Positions 43,510-52,089 of a stretch of DNA of 64,000 bases are shown here, in pieces. The first letter of the stretch is position 1; every line of letters begins with the position of its first letter. The notes under the pieces are model-generated. The model was not told where the DNA came from. It did not search any database and saw only the letters and a program-made list of their open reading frames with translations. Position numbers and translations under genes: made by a program. The stretch comes from Chryseobacterium sp. JAH. GTDB lineage: Bacteria; Bacteroidota; Bacteroidia; Flavobacteriales; Weeksellaceae. The DNA lies in contig NZ_LMAH01000004.1 of the NCBI RefSeq assembly GCF_001507335.1, forward strand, positions 62,001-126,000. The letters are read 5' to 3'.

Positions 43510-45942
43510 ATGAAATACAAAGCGCTCATTATATTAACATTACTCTTCTCCTGTACTGCTTATTCACAGAAAAAAGAAGTCAATCATATTGAAAGAAAAC
43601 AGATCACTATTCGTAAAACATCCTCTACGCCCAAAATAGACGGAATTTTAGATGATGTTGAATGGCAAAACATTCCTGTCTCAACTCAATTCATCGAACG
43701 AAACCCCAATAACGGGAAGCCACAAGCAGATTCCATCAGGACTGAGGTTAGAATTTTATATGATGACACAGGAATTTATTTTGGCGCCCAAATGTATGAT
43801 CCAGAACCTACGAAAATTGCTAAAGAGTTAACAGAGCGAGACGGAATCAGTAATGACGATTTTTTCGGTGTTACTCTGAATGGTTATAATGACAAACAGC
43901 AAAGTCTAGAATTTGTAGTAACCGCAGCAGGTGTACAGTTTGATGCCAAAATAACTTCAGACGGAGAAGACGACAGTTGGAATTCTATCTGGTACAGCGG
44001 TGCAAAAATAAATGATACTGGCTGGTCGGTAGAAATGAAAATTCCTTATTCTGAACTAAGATTTCCGAAAAGCAATGTACAGGAGTGGGGATTGAATATG
44101 TTCCGGAGAATCCAAAGAATAAAAGCTTCGTATGATTGGAATTTTGTTGACAACGCCAAAAACTCTTACACGCTGTTCGACGGTGTTTTGCTTGGGATAG
44201 AAGACATCAATCCTCCTACCCGACTATCTTTTACTCCTTATTTTTCAACCTATGTAAATAACTTTGAAGGAAAAACAACGGCAAATTTTAATGGTGGAAT
44301 GGATGTAAAGTACGGAATCAACGATGCTTTTACATTCGACATGACCTTAATTCCAGATTTTGGACAGGCTAATTTTGATAATTCTATTTTGAATCTTACT
44401 CCTTTTGAGCAGCAATTTTCTGAACAAAGAACTTTTTTCACAGAAGGAACAGAATTATTTAACAAAGGTGGGATGTTTTACTCGAGAAGGGTCGGTGGAG
44501 AGCCTTCAAAATATCCCATAATCAGCGAACATGAAGAAGTTTTGGAATATCCTTCAAAGGTAAAGCTGTTTAATGCTTTTAAAATTTCCGGAAGAACAAA
44601 TAAAGGTTTGGGAATAGGTTTTTTCAATGGGATCACTCAAAAAATGGAAGCCTCCATTTTAAATTCTGAAACCGGAGCAATCAGAAAAGAAGTGGTAGAA
44701 CCCTGGAGTAACTATAATATTCTGGTTTTTGATCAGAGATTCAGTGTAAATTCATCCGTTTCTTTAGTCAATACCAACGTCACCAGAAACGGAAATTTTC
44801 GTGATGCCAATTCTACAGGCCTTCTTTGGGACCTTATCAATAAAAAGAATACGTACAAAACTTTTGGAAGCGTAAAAGGAAGCTGGGTAATGGATGATAA
44901 TACAAAATTCGGAACGCGCGGTGAAGTAGGCGTTGAAAAAATAGCCGGAAAAAACCGTTTTTCACTCAACGGAAATGTTACCACAAAAGATTGGGACATC
45001 AATGACGTGGGATTTTCAACCAGAACAAATTTTGCCAATTATAATGCGTGGTACGGCTACAGAATTTTACAACCCACTGAAAAATTCAACAATATTTATT
45101 TAAATTTTAATCTGAACTATTTTCACAGACTGGAGCCTTTCTTAAACTCTAATTTTGTATTCAATAACAATAACAGCTTCACAGACAAGCAGTTCAGAGT
45201 ATTTGGCGGTGGTATCGAATTTACACCTTTCGGACAGAACGATATTTACGAACCGAGAACTTTCGGCAGACATCTCAAAATTCCCGGATATTTTGATTCT
45301 TGGGTTTGGTTTGAAAGTGACAGCAGAAAAAAGCTGCAATATAATTTCACTATAGATTATTATGCATTTGATGAAAAAGGCAGAAATCAGGTTTTTACCA
45401 ATTTCGGATTGCGTTACAGGTTTTCAGACCGTTTTAATGTCAATTGGAGCTTTAATCCAAGTTTCAGCAATAACGAAACAGGATTTGCTGGAAAAAGCGA
45501 CAGTGAAATTTACATCGGTAGAAGACAGAGAAATACGTACGAAAATGCTTTGACTTCCAAATATACTTTTAATGAAAAAATGGCGCTTACTTTCACATTC
45601 CGTCATTATTTTTCAGATGTTACTTACAAACAGTTTTACACACTTAATCAGGATGGAACCTTAGCCGAAACTTATGATTTTTCGAAAAATTTAAATGGAA
45701 CTTATAATGCTTGGAATGTCGACTTAAGATTTTCATGGTGGTTTGCTCCGGGAAGTCAGATGACTGTACTCTATAGAAATGCGACATCGAATTACCTAGA
45801 TATTTCCAGACTCAATGTCAAAAATAATTACAATACTCTTTTCGATGAGGCGATGGTAAATAACTTTTCTTTAAAACTGACTTACTTCTTAGATTATAAC
45901 AGGGTAAAAGGCTGGACAAAAAAGAAAAGTATAAAAAGTTAG
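43510..45942 (+). CDS. DUF5916 protein with CBM9-like N-terminal domain and outer membrane barrel
   Basis: An 810-residue protein: signal peptide, a family 9 carbohydrate-binding-like domain at about residues 35-230 (PKIDGILDDVEWQNIPVS, VRILYDDTGIYFGAQMYD, VEMKIPYSELRFP), then a DUF5916 barrel to the C terminus with FEQQFSEQRTFFTEGTELF, the usual linker motif. The last residues do not end in the aromatic residue of a classical barrel (KKSIKS). It is an outer membrane protein of unknown substrate, probably binding sugar or peptide material. Monocistronic, ended by a strong terminator. Confidence 0.9.
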   Translation: MKYKALIILTLLFSCTAYSQKKEVNHIERKQITIRKTSSTPKIDGILDDVEWQNIPVSTQFIERNPNNGKPQADSIRTEVRILYDDTGIYFGAQMYDPEPTKIAKELTERDGISNDDFFGVTLNGYNDKQQSLEFVVTAAGVQFDAKITSDGEDDSWNSIWYSGAKINDTGWSVEMKIPYSELRFPKSNVQEWGLNMFRRIQRIKASYDWNFVDNAKNSYTLFDGVLLGIEDINPPTRLSFTPYFSTYVNNFEGKTTANFNGGMDVKYGINDAFTFDMTLIPDFGQANFDNSILNLTPFEQQFSEQRTFFTEGTELFNKGGMFYSRRVGGEPSKYPIISEHEEVLEYPSKVKLFNAFKISGRTNKGLGIGFFNGITQKMEASILNSETGAIRKEVVEPWSNYNILVFDQRFSVNSSVSLVNTNVTRNGNFRDANSTGLLWDLINKKNTYKTFGSVKGSWVMDDNTKFGTRGEVGVEKIAGKNRFSLNGNVTTKDWDINDVGFSTRTNFANYNAWYGYRILQPTEKFNNIYLNFNLNYFHRLEPFLNSNFVFNNNNSFTDKQFRVFGGGIEFTPFGQNDIYEPRTFGRHLKIPGYFDSWVWFESDSRKKLQYNFTIDYYAFDEKGRNQVFTNFGLRYRFSDRFNVNWSFNPSFSNNETGFAGKSDSEIYIGRRQRNTYENALTSKYTFNEKMALTFTFRHYFSDVTYKQFYTLNQDGTLAETYDFSKNLNGTYNAWNVDLRFSWWFAPGSQMTVLYRNATSNYLDISRLNVKNNYNTLFDEAMVNNFSLKLTYFLDYNRVKGWTKKKSIKS

Positions 45943-45971
45943 TCTGCAATAAAGCTTTATCTCAAAATCAA

Positions 45972-46004
45972 AAGCCTCCGAAAATTCGGAGGCTCAGTTT
46001 TTTT
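45972..46004 (+). terminator. Terminator after the DUF5916 gene
   Basis: GCCTCCGAA pairs with TTCGGAGGC (9 bp), followed by a long T-run after a short spacer. Confidence 0.85.
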
Positions 46005-46043
46005 TTATCTGCTACAAACCAAGATTTACAGTTATATTACAGA

Positions 46044-46072
46044 AAATCCTGTAAACTTAATTTACAGGATTT
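46044..46072 (-). terminator. Terminator of pheS
   Basis: AAATCCTGTAAA pairs with TTTACAGGATTT, a perfect 12-bp stem; on the minus strand it is followed by TTTTCTGT. Confidence 0.75.
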
Positions 46073-46096
46073 GAATTTATTTTAAGTTTAAATCCA

Positions 46097-47107
46097 TTAT
46101 AATGATTTGAACTGCTCTAGTGTTCTGATATCATTTTCGAAGAACATTCTGATGTCGCTCATTTGATAAAGCAACATGGTAATTCTTTCAATTCCCATTC
46201 CGAAAGCATAACCCGAATATTTTTCAGAATCTATATTAACATTTTTCAAAACGGCAGGATCTACCATTCCACAACCCATAATTTCTAACCAGCCTGTTCC
46301 TTTTGTAATTCTGTAATCGGTCTCAGAGTTCAGTCCCCAATATACATCAATTTCCGCACTAGGCTCTGTAAAAGGAAAGTACGAAGGTCTCATTCTGATT
46401 TTTGATTTACCGAAAAGTTCGGTTGTAAAAAATTGAATCGTTTGCTTCAAATCTGCAAAACTCACTTTTTCATCAATATACAATCCTTCAATCTGATGGA
46501 AAATACAGTGTGAACGCGAAGAAACTGCTTCGTTTCTAAACACTCTTCCAGGAGATAAGATCCTTATCGGCGGCTGGTTTTCTTCCATATACCGGATTTG
46601 TACCGAAGAAGTATGCGTTCTCAGCAAGATATCAGGATTCTGCTCAATGAAGAAAGTATCCTGCATGTCTCTCGCCGGGTGATATTCCGGTAAATTTAAT
46701 GCGGTGAAATTATGCCAGTCGTCCTCAATTTCCGGTCCGTCTGCAACAGCAAAACCTATCGATTTAAAAATATCAATAATTCTGTTTTTTACAATATTGA
46801 TCGGATGTCTGGAACCCAATTCTAAAGGAAAAGCAGGTCTTGTAAGGTCTTCTTTTTCGAGAATTATAGAAGATTCAGAAGATGCTTTGAAATCTTCCAA
46901 TTTTGCAGCTACTGCTTGTTTCAAAGAATTGATCTTCTGTCCAAAATCTTTTTTCTGGTCATTCGGAATGGTTTTTAACGATTCATAAAAATCATTTAAA
47001 ACTCCTTTCTTACCATTATATTTAATTCTGAAATTCTCAATTTCATCTTTGGATGTTGCACTGAAGCCGTTTACTTCGATTAGTAATTCTTCTATCTTTT
47101 CTGTCAT
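46097..47107 (-). CDS. pheS: Phenylalanine--tRNA ligase alpha subunit
   Basis: A 336-residue class II synthetase subunit. The N-terminal coiled coil (to about residue 85) is followed by motif 1 ([23 protein letters not shown]), motif 2 ([19 protein letters not shown]) and motif 3 ([17 protein letters not shown]). It forms an alpha2beta2 enzyme with PheT to charge tRNA-Phe; pheT is not next to it here. A TATTTTTG box (47143-47136) lies 29 nt before the start. Confidence 0.97.
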   Translation of the reverse strand: MTEKIEELLIEVNGFSATSKDEIENFRIKYNGKKGVLNDFYESLKTIPNDQKKDFGQKINSLKQAVAAKLEDFKASSESSIILEKEDLTRPAFPLELGSRHPINIVKNRIIDIFKSIGFAVADGPEIEDDWHNFTALNLPEYHPARDMQDTFFIEQNPDILLRTHTSSVQIRYMEENQPPIRILSPGRVFRNEAVSSRSHCIFHQIEGLYIDEKVSFADLKQTIQFFTTELFGKSKIRMRPSYFPFTEPSAEIDVYWGLNSETDYRITKGTGWLEIMGCGMVDPAVLKNVNIDSEKYSGYAFGMGIERITMLLYQMSDIRMFFENDIRTLEQFKSL

Positions 47108-47135
47108 TGTTTTATCCCTTTCAAAAATGTATCTG

Positions 47136-47143
47136 CAAAAATA
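47136..47143 (-). promoter_or_regulatory. -7 box TATTTTTG of pheS
   Basis: A perfect TAnnTTTG on the minus strand; the -33 TTG is not seen. No T-box or leader peptide was recognised. Confidence 0.4.
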
Positions 47144-47177
47144 AGGTTTTCCAATTAAAAAAGTTTTGAAATTATCA

Positions 47178-47206
47178 TAAAAAAATCTGCCTTTTCAGAC
47201 AGATTT
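47178..47206 (-). terminator. Terminator of the YceI/small membrane protein unit
   Basis: AAATCTG and CAGATTT with a few extra pairs form a stem; on the minus strand it is followed by T7. Confidence 0.7.
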
Positions 47207-47223
47207 ACATTTTATTATTAAAA

Positions 47224-47343
47224 TCACTTTTTTATTCTTCTTAATAAACGAATGATCAAGTATACAATGAGCGCTAAAAAACTTATGATGAGAATTTGAG
47301 CTGCATAATATCCAATATTATAACCGACTTCGTAAGAATTCAT
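47224..47343 (-). CDS. Small membrane protein, 39 residues
   Basis: ATG to TGA codes for MNSYEVGYNIGYYAAQ, then a single hydrophobic helix (ILIISFLALIVYLII), then RLLRRIKK. The helix with a strongly basic end fits a small inner membrane protein with its C terminus in the cytoplasm. It begins 7 nt after the YceI stop, and a terminator follows 18 nt downstream, so the gap is well used. Below the length cut-off of most annotation. Function unknown. Confidence 0.6.
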   Translation of the reverse strand: MNSYEVGYNIGYYAAQILIISFLALIVYLIIRLLRRIKK

Positions 47344-47350
47344 TTTTTAA

Positions 47351-48010
47351 TTATTTCTTTTCTAAAGCTTTCACATTAATCTGAAGGCTTATCTCATCTT
47401 TAATCACACCATTCTCAGCAGGACTTTGGAACTTCACACCAAATTCTTCTCTCATAATATCTTTCGGTTCTGTTGCAATACTCACTACACCTTCGTTGAC
47501 AGACACATTTGCTTTAAACTGAACCGCTTTTGAAATACCTTTTATCGTTAAATTCCCATCCAAAATCGTATTGTAATCACCTTCTGCAGATGGAGTAACT
47601 TTTGTAATCTCATAAGAAGATGTAGGAAATTTTTCTGTTTCGAAGAAATCTCCGCTCTTCAAGTGACCATTTAATTTATTTAATTGCTCAACATCATCTT
47701 TTAAATCAACAGACGTCAAAGAATTCATATCTGCTACAAATTTTCCACTTTCTAGTTTCCCTTCTTTTATAGTAACATCCCCACTTTCAAAAGTAATTGT
47801 TCCGAAATGACTCGTGTTTTCAGATTTAAAAACTTTATAGCCCTTCCATTCTACTCTGCTGTTCAAGGTATCAAGCACATATTGGTTTCCATCTTTGGTA
47901 GTGGTCACGTCATTACCGTCACTTGCAACAGGTTTTTCTTTTTGACATGATACAGCTACAGCAGCTGCAAAAAGCGCAGGAAGAGCCAGGGCAAATAATT
48001 TTCTTTGCAT
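47351..48010 (-). CDS. YceI-family lipoprotein
   Basis: A 219-residue protein whose signal peptide ends in a lipobox (AVAVSC, Cys22), so it is probably lipid-anchored, unlike the soluble E. coli YceI. The YceI lipocalin-like domain covers residues 45-218 (VLDTLNSRVEWKGYKVFKS, HFGTITFESGDVTIKEGKLESG, LKSGDFFETEKFPTSSYEI, GNLTIKGISKAVQF, FGVKFQSPAENGVIKDEISL). These proteins bind long isoprenoids or fatty amides. The role here is unknown. Followed at once by the 39-residue membrane protein. Confidence 0.92.
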   Translation of the reverse strand: MQRKLFALALPALFAAAVAVSCQKEKPVASDGNDVTTTKDGNQYVLDTLNSRVEWKGYKVFKSENTSHFGTITFESGDVTIKEGKLESGKFVADMNSLTSVDLKDDVEQLNKLNGHLKSGDFFETEKFPTSSYEITKVTPSAEGDYNTILDGNLTIKGISKAVQFKANVSVNEGVVSIATEPKDIMREEFGVKFQSPAENGVIKDEISLQINVKALEKK

Positions 48011-48072
48011 TTTGAATAAATTTTAAGTCTTTGTAAAATTACTAAAAATATGCCAGTGTTTTCTAAAAACCG

Positions 48073-48080
48073 TATTTTTG
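48073..48080 (+). promoter_or_regulatory. -7 box TATTTTTG of the ABC gene, 4 nt before the ATG (leaderless)
   Basis: The box ends at 48080 and the ATG begins at 48085, so the transcript would start on or beside the start codon. Confidence 0.45.
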
Positions 48081-48084
48081 CCTT

Positions 48085-49020
48085 ATGCTATTAGAGATAA
48101 ACAATTTATATTTTTCACACACAAAGGAAAAGACTTTGTTCCAAAACTTCAATCTCAGATTGGATGAAGGGAAAGTAATTGCGCTGGCAGGTGAAAGTGG
48201 TTGCGGAAAATCCACTCTTTTAAGTCTCATTTATGGACTTTTAGATTGGGATCAAGGCGAAATCATGTTTAGAGGCAATAAACTGATGGGGCCAAAGGGA
48301 AATCTCGTTCCCGGAGAGGCTGAAATGAAATTTGTAGCACAGAATTTTGACCTGATGCCTTATGCCACCGTAGCTGATAATGTGGGAAAATTTCTTTCAA
48401 ATATCAATTTAGCTAAGAAAAAAGAAACAGTCAGCGAACTTTTGGAGGTTGTGGGATTGGTAGAATATGCTAACGTTCTTCCTAAAAATTTAAGTGGCGG
48501 ACAACAACAAAGAGTGGCGATCGCAAGAGCACTTTCCGTTTTACCTAAATTATTATTACTGGACGAACCTTTCAGTCATCTCGATTATGCTAGAAAAATC
48601 GAACTTCGGGAAAAACTTTTCAGATATGTAAAAGAAAAAAACATTTCTCTGATTATTTCTACACACGAATTGCAGGACGTTATTCCGTGGCTTGATCAGA
48701 TTGTAATTCTTGAAAATGGAAGGCTGATACAGAATGACCGTCCTGAAGAAACTTACAAAACCCCATACAACAGTTATGTGGCTAAACTTTTCGGTGAGGT
48801 CAATATTTTTACAGAATCCGAAATGAACGATTTTGGAATTTCTAATTTTGCGTATTATCCGCAACAGATACAAATTTCGGAAACAGGTTTTCAAGCAGAA
48901 GTTCTTGAAAGCAGATTTGCAGGAAATCATTACTGGAACAAATTGATTTCAAAAAACAAAGAACTCATCATTCACACCACTGAAAAGATGGAAGGAAGTC
49001 AAAAAATATCTTTCTCTTAA
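48085..49020 (+). CDS. ABC transporter ATP-binding protein
   Basis: A 311-residue ATPase: Walker A GESGCGKST, Q-loop in FVAQNFDLM, signature LSGGQQQR, Walker B LLLLDEP and H-loop IISTHELQD. After about residue 230 there is a C-terminal regulatory-like piece (FGEVNIFTESEMNDFG onward) resembling the TOBE region of sugar and putrescine importers. No permease or binding protein gene lies next to it, so its membrane partner is encoded elsewhere. Substrate unknown. Confidence 0.9.
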   Translation: MLLEINNLYFSHTKEKTLFQNFNLRLDEGKVIALAGESGCGKSTLLSLIYGLLDWDQGEIMFRGNKLMGPKGNLVPGEAEMKFVAQNFDLMPYATVADNVGKFLSNINLAKKKETVSELLEVVGLVEYANVLPKNLSGGQQQRVAIARALSVLPKLLLLDEPFSHLDYARKIELREKLFRYVKEKNISLIISTHELQDVIPWLDQIVILENGRLIQNDRPEETYKTPYNSYVAKLFGEVNIFTESEMNDFGISNFAYYPQQIQISETGFQAEVLESRFAGNHYWNKLISKNKELIIHTTEKMEGSQKISFS

Positions 49021-49241
49021 TAATTAACAGTTTTTTATCATCCTTAATGTTAGTTTGTGGATAAATTTAAAACATTTATTCAACTGATTTCCAGCAATAT
49101 TATTAAATTTGAATCAGCAACAACATAAGGAAACTTTTGGTTCAATTCTCTTCCACCCAATAGACTGAAATTAGCATTTTTCTCCTGCAATGAAGTCTTG
49201 GAAGTTTACACTGTCCAATCTTTTCCTTTTTTTATGCAAAA

Positions 49242-49265
49242 AATGCGTCCCAAACGGAACGCATT
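49242..49265 (-). terminator. Terminator of the PhnA-like gene
   Basis: On the minus strand AATGCGTTCC and GGGACGCATT form a stem followed by TTTTTT. The rest of the 268-nt region from 49021 shows no gene. Confidence 0.7.
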
Positions 49266-49288
49266 CTATATTATAAAAGGAAATATTT

Positions 49289-49633
49289 TTAAGCTTTTTT
49301 TACAAATTCAGACTTCAAAGCCATCGAACCAAAACCATCAATTTTGCAATCGATATTATGATCGCTGTCTGGTCTTAATCGAATGTTTTTAACTTTAGTT
49401 CCTGCTTTTACAGGTTTCGGAGCACCTTTTACGGGTAAATCCTTTACAACCACTACAGAATCTCCGTCTTGCAGTTCATTTCCGTTGGCATCTAAAATTT
49501 TTCCTGCATGGTCATTTTCAGCAGCAGTTTCTTTAGGATTCCATTCGTAAAAACATTGTGAACAAACCATCAGATCATCCTGCTCATACGTAAACTCCGA
49601 ACTACATTTTGGGCAGATTACTACATCACTCAT
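49289..49633 (-). CDS. PhnA/YjdM-like zinc ribbon protein
   Basis: A 114-residue protein with an N-terminal zinc ribbon ([26 protein letters not shown]: CxxC twice) and the PhnA C-terminal domain ([44 protein letters not shown]). Once annotated for alkylphosphonate use, but the phn link has been questioned and the true role is unclear. A heptamer array lies 36 nt upstream. Confidence 0.93.
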   Translation of the reverse strand: MSDVVICPKCSSEFTYEQDDLMVCSQCFYEWNPKETAAENDHAGKILDANGNELQDGDSVVVVKDLPVKGAPKPVKAGTKVKNIRLRPDSDHNIDCKIDGFGSMALKSEFVKKA

Positions 49634-49668
49634 TTTTTAATTTTTTTGCAAAGATAGTTTTAAATGTC

Positions 49669-49685
49669 GGATGATGGATGATGGA
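49669..49685 (-). repeat. Heptamer tandem repeat, 2.4 copies
   Basis: GGATGAT twice plus GGA on the plus strand; in gene direction the unit is CCATCAT. It lies between two minus-strand genes, 18 nt after the upstream stop. Confidence 0.55.
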
Positions 49686-49703
49686 AGAAAGAAAACTCAT
49701 TGA

Positions 49704-50567
49704 TCACAATACTACTTGATACTTCTCCAATTTCTGTTCAATGGTATTGAAATACTTCCTCCAATAATTGTGCTTTTTCAGTTTTTTAACCACCAGATTT
49801 TTATAATTTTCATTTTTTGATTCTAATAAGTATTCTACAAACCTATCCAGATACATCACTTTATTTGGGCTGTTAAAATCAGCCCTAAGAAAATCTTTTT
49901 CAAAATAATGTTTAACTTCATCAGGATATTTATCTGCAATACAATCGAATGCGAAAGAATTATTATGTTTCAAAGCTAATTCTTTCATTCTTGGAAGTAA
50001 ATACTCATCAATCTTTATATTTTTAAGAATAATGTGGTAAAACATATAGTACAAATCTTTGTCAGAATGCAGAACAATACTGTCTAATTTTTGAAAAGTT
50101 CTATCTTTTGCTAAAGCATCGGATATTTTTTCATTACGGACATCATCAATGGTATCTGCTTTAGTAATCGATTTTAAAGCTACTTTCCATTTGTAAGCAT
50201 TGTAAATAATCCATGATAAATCATCATAGCCACCAAGGCACCCATCCTGAGTTTCCACATTTTCATTTTTGTTAATTTCAAAACTAAACAATTGGATTAC
50301 TTCTTTATGATTCTTCACCAACTCTGTAGCAGCGTAAGCTCTGATAACCGGCTCTTTGTGTTTAGCAAGCTCAAAAAGTTCTTTTTCAGAGATTAATGAT
50401 TTCAACTTTTCAAAGCGGTTAAATTGCTCACTAGGAGAGCAGACGATTCCCACACAATCCGACTCAAAGACATTATAATCAATCATTTTTTGAATCAACT
50501 CTTCCTTGGTTTGCCCTAAGACTAAAAAGCTGGCTACTAATAATAAAAAGCTTAATATATGTTTCAT
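49704..50567 (-). CDS. Hypothetical secreted helical-repeat protein
   Basis: A 287-residue protein with a signal peptide (MKHILSFLLLVASFLVLGQ). The mature part is helical with repeated leucine-rich segments such as ELFELAKHKEPVIRAYAATEL, suggestive of HEAT-like repeats. No family recognised. The C terminus is basic. A possible protein-binding role is inference from the fold type only. Confidence 0.6.
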   Translation of the reverse strand: MKHILSFLLLVASFLVLGQTKEELIQKMIDYNVFESDCVGIVCSPSEQFNRFEKLKSLISEKELFELAKHKEPVIRAYAATELVKNHKEVIQLFSFEINKNENVETQDGCLGGYDDLSWIIYNAYKWKVALKSITKADTIDDVRNEKISDALAKDRTFQKLDSIVLHSDKDLYYMFYHIILKNIKIDEYLLPRMKELALKHNNSFAFDCIADKYPDEVKHYFEKDFLRADFNSPNKVMYLDRFVEYLLESKNENYKNLVVKKLKKHNYWRKYFNTIEQKLEKYQVVL

Positions 50568-50749
50568 ATCGAATAACTTCCAACCAGATACAAATAAAAC
50601 GAATTTGATTGAAAAAAAATATAATTTTATTAAAGTTCTTACTCATCCTCATTTGTAGTAAAAACACTAATTGAGTTACTGCAAAATAGTTTCTTAAGTG
50701 GGTCAATAATTTAAAATATCAAACTTACATATCCCAAATTTAAAATTCG

Positions 50750-50757
50750 TATTTTTG
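50750..50757 (+). promoter_or_regulatory. -7 box TATTTTTG of the methyltransferase gene
   Basis: A perfect TAnnTTTG 25 nt before the ATG; no TTG at the right place. The 215-nt gap before it holds no gene. Confidence 0.45.
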
Positions 50758-50782
50758 CAAGTTCAAACAGCATACTGCAACA

Positions 50783-51988
50783 ATGGAATTAATACACAGA
50801 AACTTGGCCATCGGAATTCACGATGCTTTACAAGAAACTTTTTTTGAGAAAAATAAATATGCCGATAAAGTAATCGAAAGACTTTTAAAGGCTCACAGAA
50901 AGTGGGGAAGCCAAGACAGAGCAGTTGTTTCGGAGATTTTCTACAACATCATCCGTTGGAAAAGACGCCTTGAATATTATATGGGCGAAAGCGCAAAACC
51001 CAACAATATTTATAAAATGATTGTTGCTTACTGCCTGTGGAGCAAAACCAATTATAAAAGATTTGAAGAATTTGAAGGCATCAAAATCGCCGATATTACA
51101 ACCAAACTTAAAAAAGGAACTGTTCCTACAAAATCTATTGAGCATTCCATTCCTGAATGGTTGGCAGAAACATTAGAAAAAGAATTGGGTCCGGTTTGGG
51201 AAAAAGAAATGAAAGCTCTGAACGAACAGGCTCCAACAGTTTTGAGAGCAAACTCATTGAAAACTTCGGCCAAAGAGTTGATTTCAGATCTTGCTGTTGA
51301 AAATGTAGTGGCATATACTGTGAAAAATTATCCTGATGCCGTGCAGTTAGAAGAAAAAAAGAATGTTTTTCTTACAAGTGCATTTAAAGACGGATTATTT
51401 GAAGTACAGGATGCAACATCTCAAAAAATAGGATATTTTCTTGACGTAAAAGAAGGTCAGAGAGTCGTTGATGTTTGTGCCGGAGCAGGTGGAAAAACTC
51501 TTCACTTAGCCGCATTGATGGGCAATAAAGGTCAGATTATCGCTTTAGATATTTACGAATGGAAATTAGCTGAACTGAAACGTCGTGCTAAAAGAGCCGG
51601 AGCTCACAATATTGAAACCCGTATGATTTCTGATAACAAAGTGATCAAACGTCTTCACGAAACAGCAGACAGACTTTTGATTGACGCACCATGTTCAGGT
51701 TTGGGAGTTTTGAAAAGAAACCCAGACAGCAAGTGGAAAATCGATCAGGCGTTCATCGACAGAATCAAAAAAGAACAGCAGCAGATCATCCAGGATTATT
51801 CTAAAATCCTTAAAAAAGGTGGAAAAATGGTGTACGCTACTTGTTCTGTTCTTCCATCAGAAAACAACGAACAGGTTGCTGAATTTTTGAAAAACAATCC
51901 TGATTATAAATTAATCAAAGACGAGAAAATAATGCCTAGTCAGGGCTACGACGGATTCTATATGGCTCTGATCGAAAGATTAGCTTAA
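50783..51988 (+). CDS. RsmB/NOP-family RNA cytosine-5 methyltransferase
   Basis: A 401-residue methyltransferase. An N-terminal helical part with NusB-like character (to about residue 140) is followed by a Rossmann domain: SAM motif I DVCAGAGGKTLHLAAL, motif IV DAPCSGLGVLKRNPDSKW with the releasing Cys, and motif VI ATCSVLPSENNEQV with the catalytic Cys. It methylates cytosine in RNA, most likely 16S rRNA in the manner of RsmB. The C terminus ends at YDGFYMALIERLA, a normal end for the family. Confidence 0.92.
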   Translation: MELIHRNLAIGIHDALQETFFEKNKYADKVIERLLKAHRKWGSQDRAVVSEIFYNIIRWKRRLEYYMGESAKPNNIYKMIVAYCLWSKTNYKRFEEFEGIKIADITTKLKKGTVPTKSIEHSIPEWLAETLEKELGPVWEKEMKALNEQAPTVLRANSLKTSAKELISDLAVENVVAYTVKNYPDAVQLEEKKNVFLTSAFKDGLFEVQDATSQKIGYFLDVKEGQRVVDVCAGAGGKTLHLAALMGNKGQIIALDIYEWKLAELKRRAKRAGAHNIETRMISDNKVIKRLHETADRLLIDAPCSGLGVLKRNPDSKWKIDQAFIDRIKKEQQQIIQDYSKILKKGGKMVYATCSVLPSENNEQVAEFLKNNPDYKLIKDEKIMPSQGYDGFYMALIERLA

Positions 51989-52010
51989 AATTATTTTAAT
52001 CATACGATAT

Positions 52011-52043
52011 AAACTACTCTATTTTTTGGAGTAGTTTTTTTTA
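52011..52043 (+). terminator. Terminator of the methyltransferase gene
   Basis: AAACTACTC pairs with GAGTAGTTT (9 bp), then T6. Confidence 0.85.
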
Positions 52044-52089
52044 TAGAAATAAATCAAAACTTTACCTTTGTACAAACCATCAAAACATC

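Noticed and set aside
46980..47140. T-box or attenuator leader of pheS
   Set aside because: No Phe-rich leader peptide or T-box sequence in the short 5' region.
49198..49392. Open frame on the plus strand after the ABC gene
   Set aside because: It runs through the PhnA terminator and into the antisense of the PhnA gene; no start signal and no protein pattern.
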